Origin: Synechococcus sp. CO36386bin_37
GTDB lineage: Bacteria; Cyanobacteriota; Cyanobacteriia; PCC-6307; Cyanobiaceae
Assembly (NCBI GenBank): GCA_011525445.1
Contig: WTGE01000007.1
Coordinates: 1-15,842, forward strand
Reading direction: 5' to 3'
Length of the DNA: 15,842 nt
Both the position numbers and the translations under genes were made by a program. The notes beneath the pieces are model-generated. The model saw only the letters and a list, made by a program, of their open reading frames with translations, ran no database searches and was not told where the DNA came from. Below, piece by piece: positions 1 through 6,241 of this stretch (positions are counted from its first letter, which is position 1; each line of letters opens with the position of its first letter).

Positions 1-651
1 ACCCTCGAGTCTCTCCAGCGGGCTCTGAATCATCGTCAGCACCGTCGCTGGACAGTGACCTGGCGTTTCGAAGGGCTCAGGCTGTTAAAGCCAGCTCTGC
101 GCCTCGCCCAGGCCCTGAAAGAAGAGGGAATAGACCTTGTGTTGGGCTGGCCTGATGCAGGATCAGCTGCTCTGGCTCAGCGAGACGATCCGGCTCTGGC
201 ATCCGATTGCTTCGCCTTCAAGGATCTGATCCCTGGCAGCAATCCAGACCGGGCAGGCCACATCCTCTTGGCCATCGGTGCTCAACCCAGTGATTACGAC
301 CAGGTTGAAACGATCTGCACAGGCTGGGAGGGCCCCGTGGTTCTGCTCAACGGAAAACTGGAGGATGCCGGCGTCGGCATTGGCAGCGTCGCCAGGGGCC
401 GACGCAGGGGATTTCTCGCAACCTGGCGTTCTGCTTTTCATCTGGAGCCGCTGGCGGAGGGAGCTCTCCTTCAGAACGAACCGGAAAACTGGCATCTATT
501 TCGCGCTGACCCCGATGGTTATCGCTTCATCAGCACCACACCTTCGAAACCCGATGCCGAAGCGATTGCAACGGCGCTCAATGGCGACAAAGACAGCCTT
601 AAACGTCAGTTAGGCGCAGTGGATCGCTTTATCGAGGATCTGCAAGGTTGA
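1..651 (+). CDS. DUF1995 family protein, 5' truncated by window edge
   Basis: The reading frame is open from the first base of the window to the TGA at 649-651, so only the C-terminal 216 residues are visible; the GTG at 55 is internal. I recognise the cyanobacterial/plastid DUF1995 family from PDAGSAALAQRDD near the middle and from the block VVLLNGKLEDAGVGIG followed by an Arg-rich stretch and FLATW. The molecular function of DUF1995 proteins is not established; plant members are chloroplast proteins. The visible part has no signal peptide or membrane segment, so it is probably soluble and cytoplasmic. It is followed after 46 bases by the DUF4330 gene on the same strand. Family assignment is fairly secure; no function can be given. 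Confidence 0.8.
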   Translation, partial: TLESLQRALNHRQHRRWTVTWRFEGLRLLKPALRLAQALKEEGIDLVLGWPDAGSAALAQRDDPALASDCFAFKDLIPGSNPDRAGHILLAIGAQPSDYDQVETICTGWEGPVVLLNGKLEDAGVGIGSVARGRRRGFLATWRSAFHLEPLAEGALLQNEPENWHLFRADPDGYRFISTTPSKPDAEAIATALNGDKDSLKRQLGAVDRFIEDLQG

Positions 652-697
652 TGTTCCTGGACACGGCTTTTACCCTGACCGGGTCATCGGAACAACC

Positions 698-1213
698 ATG
701 GCTCTAAGAAACCGATTGCGAGGGTTCTCACCTCTTGATGCGGCCGCAGGGCTGGTTGCGCTTCTGGCCGTAGCGGGGGTGCTCTGGAGTCCAAAGCTCA
801 GCAACACGCTGGCCAAAGCCAACGGATCGATGAAATCCGTGCGTGTCATGGTCGACGTTCGCAACGTCAGTGCAGCGGATCCCGATGCTTTGGTTCAGGA
901 TGCACTCAACGCGGGGCGAACAAGCATCATCATTCGCAATCAACCCGCAGGGAGCGTCAAGTTGATTCGCGTGGATGACATCAGCCGAGTTCTCACAGCG
1001 GTCCAACCTGATGGATCGGTCGTCACGGCACCTGATCCCAATCGAGCACGTCAGAATTCACTCAACGCCCGCTTTGTCCTTGAGGGCGATGCAACGGTGT
1101 CTAACTCCGGAGTCGTCCTCGCCGGAACCAAGTTGAAAGTCGGCACACCCGTCGAACTCGAAGGTTCGCTCTACCGCATCAATGGCATGGTCAGCGGGGT
1201 GAAGGTGCAATGA
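698..1213 (+). CDS. DUF4330 family membrane-anchored protein
   Basis: This is a 171-residue protein with one hydrophobic segment at about residues 13-31 (LDAAAGLVALLAVAGVLW), preceded by a basic N-terminus. That predicts an N-in anchor with the rest outside the membrane. The arrangement matches the cyanobacterial DUF4330 family: a short basic tail, a 'LLDxxAxLV' membrane helix, and a beta-rich domain of about 130 residues. The C-terminal part (LAGTKLKVGTPVELEGSLY and following) looks like a small beta-barrel domain. Function is unknown. The start at 698 has a weak GGAA about seven bases upstream and is the only ATG that keeps the membrane helix near the N-terminus. Its stop (TGA 1211-1213) overlaps the dacB ATG as ATGA, which suggests translational coupling with the carboxypeptidase and so a possible envelope role (inference). 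Confidence 0.8.
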   Translation: MALRNRLRGFSPLDAAAGLVALLAVAGVLWSPKLSNTLAKANGSMKSVRVMVDVRNVSAADPDALVQDALNAGRTSIIIRNQPAGSVKLIRVDDISRVLTAVQPDGSVVTAPDPNRARQNSLNARFVLEGDATVSNSGVVLAGTKLKVGTPVELEGSLYRINGMVSGVKVQ

Positions 1214-2481
1214 AAAGAGCATTATTCGTTGGCATCCTGGCTCTCATCACCTCGACATCACTGCCTGGTCGAGCGGAACCACCGATGCTGACTCTGCCGG
1301 CACCACCTTCCGACCAGCCCCTTCCTGATCTGCAGGGGAACACACGCTCCTGTGTTCCCCTGCAGCAAGCCCTTACTCGCCTGCTCGCGCCTGTTGCTCG
1401 CGCCTGGAGCGTTTCCGTTGTGAACAGCAACGGTGATCTCCTCGGAGACCTGAACGGCACAGTGGCCCGTATCCCGGCATCGAACCAGAAACTGATCAGT
1501 ACAGCCTTCGCCCTCGACCGGTTGGGCCCTGATTATCGACTGAAGACCCAGTTGGTTCAAACTCCCAATGGAACCCTGGAACTGCAGGGACAGGGCGATC
1601 CGGATCTGGGGATCGCCGGACTCCAGCGTTTCGCCATGGCGGCACTCGGCCAGGGAGGAGCCAGAGGAACAGCTTCGGGGCCGGTGAGTTTGATGGTTCG
1701 GGAGGAACCTCGCCAGAACTGGTGGCCAAGCGATTGGCACCCTGCTGATCGGGTCTATGCCTATGGGGCACCCATCACCCGGTTAGCCCTGACCAGCAAT
1801 GCCTTGGGTGGAGCCGTCAGCGATCCCTACCGACGCCTCGAAACCTTGTTCAAGAAAGAGGTCCAGCGTCGTGGAGGATCCATTCAGGTACAACAGGCTC
1901 AGCCTCTGTCCGCTGTTCATCGCCAGCAATCTCAGGATCAGATCGTTCTGCATGAAGAGAGCTCGGCACCGATGCATGCCCTGCTCAGCCTGGCCAACAC
2001 CGAGAGCCATAACTTCACCGCTGAAGTTCTGATGCGTCAAGCCGCCGACCGGTGGGATGTGAGAGGAGCCTCGGCATCCGCCCACCTGTGGATGCAGCAA
2101 CAGGGGATTCCTGTGAAGGGGCTGAGGATCGCTGATGGTAGTGGGCTTTCACGCAACAACCGTGTGTCGAGCCAGACGCTCGCAGCTTTGCTGATGCGCA
2201 TGGACCAACATCCCTATGCCGCCTATTACCAGGCCTCCATGGCTATCGCAGGTCAACGGGGGACACTGCGTCATTACTTCATTGGATCGCCTATCCAAGG
2301 CAAGTTCTGGGGAAAAACTGGAACCATCAGCGGAGTTCGCTCGATTTCCGGAATTCTTCAGACCAAGGATGGGCCCCGTTACGTGAGCATGATTTCGAAC
2401 GGAGCCAGCCGACCGAATGCAACGATCGGCCAGATCTTGCGGACGGTGTACAACCTCAGCCCGTGCCCTTCATCGATCTGA
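1210..2481 (+). CDS. dacB: D-alanyl-D-alanine carboxypeptidase/endopeptidase, PBP4 (peptidase S13)
   Basis: Penicillin-binding protein of the PBP4 class, expected to trim D-Ala or cut peptide cross-links in periplasmic peptidoglycan. All three active-site motifs are present in its 423 residues: SxxK as S91-N-Q-K94, SxN as S266-H-N268, and KTG at 369-371. The DGSGLSRNN block at 309-317 is also typical of S13 enzymes. Residues 1-22 form a signal peptide (basic start, hydrophobic core, A-x-A-like end LPGRA). A Pro-rich linker (about residues 23-40) precedes the domain. The ATG at 1210 overlaps the upstream stop, with AAGG a few bases before it. The 3' end overlaps the convergent DivIVA-like gene by 26 bases. 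Unusually, codons 41-52 form a perfect inverted repeat (1330-1365). Length and motifs indicate an intact enzyme. Confidence 0.93.
   Translation: MKRALFVGILALITSTSLPGRAEPPMLTLPAPPSDQPLPDLQGNTRSCVPLQQALTRLLAPVARAWSVSVVNSNGDLLGDLNGTVARIPASNQKLISTAFALDRLGPDYRLKTQLVQTPNGTLELQGQGDPDLGIAGLQRFAMAALGQGGARGTASGPVSLMVREEPRQNWWPSDWHPADRVYAYGAPITRLALTSNALGGAVSDPYRRLETLFKKEVQRRGGSIQVQQAQPLSAVHRQQSQDQIVLHEESSAPMHALLSLANTESHNFTAEVLMRQAADRWDVRGASASAHLWMQQQGIPVKGLRIADGSGLSRNNRVSSQTLAALLMRMDQHPYAAYYQASMAIAGQRGTLRHYFIGSPIQGKFWGKTGTISGVRSISGILQTKDGPRYVSMISNGASRPNATIGQILRTVYNLSPCPSSI
1330..1365. repeat. Perfect 15-bp inverted repeat, 6-base loop, inside dacB
   Basis: Arm 1 is CTGCAGGGGAACACA (1330-1344), the loop is CGCTCC (1345-1350), and arm 2 is TGTGTTCCCCTGCAG (1351-1365), the exact reverse complement of arm 1. 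Nine of the 15 pairs are G-C. It lies in frame at dacB codons 41-52, in the linker between the signal peptide and the catalytic domain. There is no T tract after it, so it is not a standard intrinsic terminator. A strong hairpin would form in the mRNA, or a cruciform in the DNA. Confidence 0.95.
1382..1406. repeat. 12-bp direct repeat, period 13, inside dacB
   Basis: TGCTCGCGCCTG occurs at 1382-1393 and again at 1395-1406, separated by one base. The period of 13 is not a multiple of three, so the two copies are read in different frames (within RLLAPVARAW of DacB). It begins 17 bases after the perfect inverted repeat. Confidence 0.9.
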
Positions 2482-3406
2482 GCCTGGAGGCGGCTCTGCG
2501 AGCTTTGCTCATCGAAACAGCTTTCCCTGACCGGCTCTGAACGTCAGAAACGTCCTTGTCAGATTCCGGTTGTTCCGGGCGGATCATCTGAATTTTGACA
2601 AGCTCCTGACGGCCGGCCAGAACCACCTGAGCCATTTCCTTGAGTCTCTGCTCAAGCTCACCCAGCGTTTGTTCCGCGTAACGATTGGCCCCATCCTGAA
2701 CCGATGCCGCATCATGCCGTGTGCGCTGAATCAATGATTCGCACTGCTGCTGCGTCTGCTGACGGAATTGAAGTGCATCATGGTGAATGCGCTCAGCTTC
2801 CGATTGAGCCTCTTTTTGTAGTTTCACCCCTTCATTGCGGATCTGCTCCAGTTCCTGCACGGACTGCTGTCGGCTGCGTTCGTGGTGTTCCGACAGCTGG
2901 CGCTTGAGCTCGAGAGCTTCCTGATCCAATTGTTGACGCCGTTGAAGTGCTTCCTGTTCGAGCTGTTGCCGACGACTGGAATACTGCTGCTCCAACTGAG
3001 CCTGCTTGGACTGCATCTCGTGTTCCATCTCAGCAGCTTGCTGGCGAGAACTCTGAAGAAGCTGTTCGCATTGCTGGCGAACCTGATCCCGCATCTCATT
3101 CACTTGACGTTCAGCTTCCTGACGGACAGCAGCAGCACTCACCAGTTGTTCACGTTGCAACCTTGCTTTTTGAACGATCTCCTCAGCCTGACCTTTGGCT
3201 GAAGTGATGAAGTCCTCTTTTTTTTGGAGCAATTGATCGGCCTGGGCGATCTGTCCGGGCAGTGCGGCTCGCACAGCATCCATCAACTCAACGGCATCTT
3301 GCTCATTGACCAACCGACCGCCACTGAAGGGAATGCGGCTACCTTCGAGAACGACCTCCTCGAGCTGGTCGAGCTGATCGAGCACAGAGAACTGAATCTC
3401 GCTCAT
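2456..3406 (-). CDS. DivIVA-like long coiled-coil protein
   Basis: This 316-residue cyanobacterial protein is usually found next to coaD and often annotated DivIVA-domain. The N-terminus (MSEIQFSVLDQLDQLEEVVLEG, then SRIPFSGGRLVNEQ) is a conserved head. Residues about 55-270 are one long Gln/Glu/Arg-rich coiled coil, including an 11-residue tandem repeat (RRQQLEQEALQ / RRQQLDQEALE, residues 145-166). The tail is basic (KARRAASRLRSMKGTG). There is no membrane segment or enzyme motif, so a scaffold role in division, shape or envelope placement is inferred only. I chose the ATG at 3404-3406 because the conserved head begins there; the frame is open upstream to 3484, inside coaD. The gene starts 10 bases after coaD. 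An A8 tract crosses codons 61-63. Confidence 0.75.
   Translation of the reverse strand: MSEIQFSVLDQLDQLEEVVLEGSRIPFSGGRLVNEQDAVELMDAVRAALPGQIAQADQLLQKKEDFITSAKGQAEEIVQKARLQREQLVSAAAVRQEAERQVNEMRDQVRQQCEQLLQSSRQQAAEMEHEMQSKQAQLEQQYSSRRQQLEQEALQRRQQLDQEALELKRQLSEHHERSRQQSVQELEQIRNEGVKLQKEAQSEAERIHHDALQFRQQTQQQCESLIQRTRHDAASVQDGANRYAEQTLGELEQRLKEMAQVVLAGRQELVKIQMIRPEQPESDKDVSDVQSRSGKAVSMSKARRAASRLRSMKGTG
2909..2974 (-). repeat. 33-bp tandem duplication encoding an 11-residue repeat
   Basis: Two adjacent 33-base units (2942-2974 and 2909-2941 on the minus strand) encode RRQQLEQEALQ and RRQQLDQEALE. The proteins are nearly identical, but the codons differ at many synonymous sites, so the duplication is old and kept by selection on the protein. 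An 11-residue period fits a hendecad coiled coil. Confidence 0.8.
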
Positions 3407-3416
3407 CGCAACTGGC

Positions 3417-3899
3417 TTACAAAGCCGAATTAAAGAACCTCTTGAGGTCTTCTGCCACCACTGCTGGGACCATATGGTCCACACGTCCTCCGAATCGCGC
3501 CACTTCCTTCACAACCGAACTGCTCAAAAAGCTGTAATGAGCTGCAGTACTTAAAAAAATAGTCTCGAACTCTGAAGCCAATGATCGATTGGTATGAGCG
3601 ATCTGAAGTTCATACTCGAAATCACTCATCGCACGTAAGCCACGCAGAATCAACTGGGCCTGATGATTCCGAGCACAATCCACCGTTAAGCCGTCGAAAC
3701 TGGTCACCGTGATCCCATCGAGATGAGAGGTGGCCTGGGTGATTTGATCCAGCCGTTGCTCAAGGCTGAATGCAGGCGATTTCCCTGGGTTCTGGAGAAC
3801 AGCCACAACAACCTCTCCGAACAGCGCACAGCCACGCTCGATCAGATCGAGATGTCCAAAGGTGAGCGGATCGAAACTGCCCGGGTAGAGAGCCCGCAT
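3417..3899 (-). CDS. coaD: Phosphopantetheine adenylyltransferase
   Basis: Transfers AMP from ATP to 4'-phosphopantetheine to give dephospho-CoA, the fourth step of coenzyme A synthesis, in the cytoplasm. The 160-residue length is normal for bacterial CoaD. The N-terminal [12 protein letters not shown] block (residues 5-16) carries the nucleotidyltransferase TxGH motif at 13-16. Further on are LRGLRA (85-90), FEYELQ (94-99) and the C-terminal SSSVVKE (126-132), all family hallmarks. The ATG at 3897-3899 starts the conserved strand directly ([11 protein letters not shown]). It is divergent from uvrC with 55 bases between, and is followed after 10 bases by the DivIVA-like gene, so these two are probably one transcript. 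Confidence 0.96.
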   Translation of the reverse strand: MRALYPGSFDPLTFGHLDLIERGCALFGEVVVAVLQNPGKSPAFSLEQRLDQITQATSHLDGITVTSFDGLTVDCARNHQAQLILRGLRAMSDFEYELQIAHTNRSLASEFETIFLSTAAHYSFLSSSVVKEVARFGGRVDHMVPAVVAEDLKRFFNSAL

Positions 3900-3954
3900 G
3901 AGCCATGTCGCATTGAAGCGATCCTATGCAGCGCTTGGTCTCTAGATTCAGCGA
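3900..3954. promoter_or_regulatory. Divergent intergenic region between coaD and uvrC
   Basis: These 55 bases separate two divergent genes, so the promoters for coaD (minus) and uvrC (plus) should lie here or just inside the opposing gene. I see AT-rich candidate -10 elements (TAGATT at 3943-3948 on plus; TAGGAT within 3920-3926 on minus) but no well-spaced -35 for either. Treat this as a location and not as a resolved promoter. Confidence 0.35.
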
Positions 3955-5925
3955 ATGCAGCGTCCATTGCTTGAGCAACCGGAGCGCTTGGAACAGCGCC
4001 TGAAGGAGATCCCGACAGAGCCGGGCTGTTATTTGATGCGTGATGGCGATGATCGCCTTCTGTATGTCGGGAAATCAAAAACCTTGCGCAGCAGGGTGCG
4101 CAGTTATTTCCGCAGCCGACAGGACCTGAGTCCACGTATCCGCCTGATGGTGCGTCAGATCTGTGAGATTGAATTCATCGTGACGGACAGCGAAGCTGAA
4201 GCGCTCGCGTTGGAATCCAATCTGATCAAAAATCAGCAACCCCATTTCAATGTACTGCTGAAAGATGATAAAAAATATCCCTATCTGTGTATCACTTGGA
4301 GCGAACCCTATCCTCGCATCTTCATCACGAGACGCCGCAGATTTCGAAGTCCTCTGGATCGATTTTATGGACCCTACGTTGATGTCGGGCTATTGAGAAA
4401 AACTCTCTTTCTCGTCAAAAGAGTGTTTCCATTGCGCCAACGTCCAAGACCACTGTATCCAGACCGAACCTGCCTGAACTATTCAATTGGACGATGTCCC
4501 GGGGTTTGTCAGGAAAAAATCAGTTCTGAGGATTACCACCAGATCCTGAGAAAAGTGGCGATGGTTTTTCAAGGCCGCAGTGATGAACTCAGGCAGCTTT
4601 TGAATCAACAGATGGAACGCTACGCGGAGCGCCTTGATTTTGAATCAGCCGCTGGGATCCGCGACCAACTGCAAGGCATCGATCAATTAACTGCGGACCA
4701 GAAAATGAGTCTTCCTGATGCGTCAGTCAGCCGGGATGTTCTGGCCGTCGCTCAAGACGACCGCGTCGCTGCCATTCAACTGTTTCAGATGCGAGCGGGA
4801 AAACTGGTGGGAAGGCTTGGATTCGCCGCCGATGCATCCAATCTTCAACCGGGTCTGATCCTGCAACGCGTGATCGAGGAGCACTACAGCCAGGTGGATG
4901 CCGTGGAGATTCCCCCTGAAGTGTTGGTGCAACATCAGCTTCCCCAGCAGGAGCTGATTGCGGAATGGTTAAGCGAACAGCGGGAGCGCAAAGTCCAGGT
5001 GCTGCATCCCCAGCGGCGCCAGAAAGCAGATCTCATCGATCTCGTGATGCGCAATGCTGAATTTGAGTTGGGCCGTGCGCGCCAGAGCCAGGAGCAGCAA
5101 GCCATAGCGACAGAAGACCTTGCTCAACTTCTTGAGTTGACCAATCCTCCAAGACGGATCGAGGGCTATGACATCAGCCATATTCAGGGCAGTGATGCGG
5201 TCGCCTCCCAGGTTGTGTTCATTGATGGTCTGCCTGCGAAACAGCATTACCGTCGATACAAAATTCAGAGCAGCAGCATCCAGGCAGGCCACAGCGATGA
5301 CTTCATGGCCATGGCCGAAATCATGCGCAGACGTTTTCGCAAGTGGGCTCGCGTGAAAGCGGAAGGAGCTGATCTGGTTCAGATCAGACGTCAATCCAAC
5401 AGCAGTCTGAACATGGATGGCCTTCATGATTGGCCTGATGTAGTCATGATCGATGGCGGCAAAGGTCAGCTTTCAGCGGTGATGGAAGCTTTGCGCGAAT
5501 TGGATCTTCATGAGGATCTCGTGGTTTGTTCCCTGGCGAAACAGAGGGAGGAGATTTTTCTGCCAGGAGCCAAACAACCTCTGGAAAGCGAACCCGACCA
5601 ACTCGGCGTTGCCTTGTTACGGCGCTTGCGGGATGAAGCTCATCGCTTTGCGGTGACCTTCCATCGCCAGCAGCGCGGCCAACGCATGAAACGTTCCCGG
5701 CTCTCCGACATACCTGGGTTGGGGCCTAAACGCGTGAGAGATCTGCTCGCTCATTTTCAATCCATCGATGCCATTCAAATGGCCAGTGTTGAGCAACTCC
5801 ATCAAGCTCCAGGAGTGGGGCTTGCGCTGGCGCAGCAGATCCGCGCCTATTTTCATCCACAGGACGCAGAAGACAACACGGTGGCAGACAACAAGCTGGC
5901 GATGTCAGACGAGCCAACAGCATGA
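3955..5925 (+). CDS. uvrC: Excinuclease ABC subunit C
   Basis: UvrC makes the two incisions flanking a DNA lesion after UvrAB recognition. Domains in order over 656 residues: GIY-YIG nuclease (GCY 24-26, YVG 37-39, Arg45, Glu88); Cys-containing region (Cys173, 181, 185); UVR domain binding UvrB (about 206-242, [15 protein letters not shown]); RNase H-like nuclease with Asp405 (EGYDISH), Asp500 (VMIDGGKGQ) and His563 (EAHRFAV); and tandem helix-hairpin-helix (about 583-633). The first GIY-YIG motif reads GCY. Two departures from E. coli: the first of four reported cluster cysteines (Cys154) is replaced by Arg, and the Asp405-Asp500 interval is about 28 residues longer. The ATG at 3955 gives the expected short lead into the nuclease domain. 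The 3' end overlaps the next gene by ATGA. Confidence 0.96.
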   Translation: MQRPLLEQPERLEQRLKEIPTEPGCYLMRDGDDRLLYVGKSKTLRSRVRSYFRSRQDLSPRIRLMVRQICEIEFIVTDSEAEALALESNLIKNQQPHFNVLLKDDKKYPYLCITWSEPYPRIFITRRRRFRSPLDRFYGPYVDVGLLRKTLFLVKRVFPLRQRPRPLYPDRTCLNYSIGRCPGVCQEKISSEDYHQILRKVAMVFQGRSDELRQLLNQQMERYAERLDFESAAGIRDQLQGIDQLTADQKMSLPDASVSRDVLAVAQDDRVAAIQLFQMRAGKLVGRLGFAADASNLQPGLILQRVIEEHYSQVDAVEIPPEVLVQHQLPQQELIAEWLSEQRERKVQVLHPQRRQKADLIDLVMRNAEFELGRARQSQEQQAIATEDLAQLLELTNPPRRIEGYDISHIQGSDAVASQVVFIDGLPAKQHYRRYKIQSSSIQAGHSDDFMAMAEIMRRRFRKWARVKAEGADLVQIRRQSNSSLNMDGLHDWPDVVMIDGGKGQLSAVMEALRELDLHEDLVVCSLAKQREEIFLPGAKQPLESEPDQLGVALLRRLRDEAHRFAVTFHRQQRGQRMKRSRLSDIPGLGPKRVRDLLAHFQSIDAIQMASVEQLHQAPGVGLALAQQIRAYFHPQDAEDNTVADNKLAMSDEPTA

Positions 5926-6236
5926 AATGGTGCCTGCGAGCTGCCATCCCACTGATCAACCTTTGTCTGGTGATCGCCCTGGAGAGTGCTGCACCCATCC
6001 GAGCATTGGCGGCACCTGGTTTGTGCACTGGCGTGGTCTGCGCCGACGAAATCACCCGCAGCGCTAAGAATCACTGGCAACTGCGCATGCGGGTTGAAGA
6101 TCAACAGGGGCATCGCGAACGGGTGGTCATGGACTGCCGCAACCAACAACTCAGTCCTCGTGGAGGACTGGTGGATCGCATTCCGGCTACAGCTCTTGGA
6201 AGACGGGCCTGTCGACTCGCAGGCGAAGCCGGTTGA
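5922..6236 (+). CDS. Small secreted Cys-containing hypothetical protein
   Basis: I do not recognise a named family. The 104-residue product has a clear signal peptide: basic start MKWCLR, hydrophobic core to about residue 22, and an A-L-A/A cleavage site at 30/31. The mature chain of about 74 residues has four cysteines (35, 40, 72, 97), enough for two disulfides, and is otherwise polar and basic. No lipobox is seen, so it is probably periplasmic. The ATG overlaps the uvrC stop by four bases (ATGA), and the stop overlaps the possible TTG start of the photolyase-related gene at 6233. This tight double overlap and codon phase support a real gene co-translated with the repair genes, though a secreted protein would not act directly on DNA. 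Confidence 0.65.
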   Translation: MKWCLRAAIPLINLCLVIALESAAPIRALAAPGLCTGVVCADEITRSAKNHWQLRMRVEDQQGHRERVVMDCRNQQLSPRGGLVDRIPATALGRRACRLAGEAG

Positions 6237-6241
6237 GACCC

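Noticed and set aside
651..707. Tiny 18-codon frame from the ATG overlapping the DUF1995 stop
   Set aside because: It has no ribosome site of its own beyond the coupled stop, ends inside the DUF4330 start, and has no recognisable feature.
3407..3484. Upstream extension of the DivIVA-like gene to the ATG at 3484
   Set aside because: The extra 26 residues overlap the end of coaD and are Trp/Gln-rich without family likeness; the conserved head begins at 3406.
4969..5427. 152-codon minus-strand frame inside uvrC
   Set aside because: It is antisense to the conserved UvrC catalytic domain; no ribosome site or homology recognised.
6152..6170. Hairpin CAGTCCTC-GTG-GAGGACTG near the end of the small secreted gene
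   Set aside because: An 8-bp stem with a 3-base loop is expected a few times by chance in a window of this length, and it lacks a T tract.
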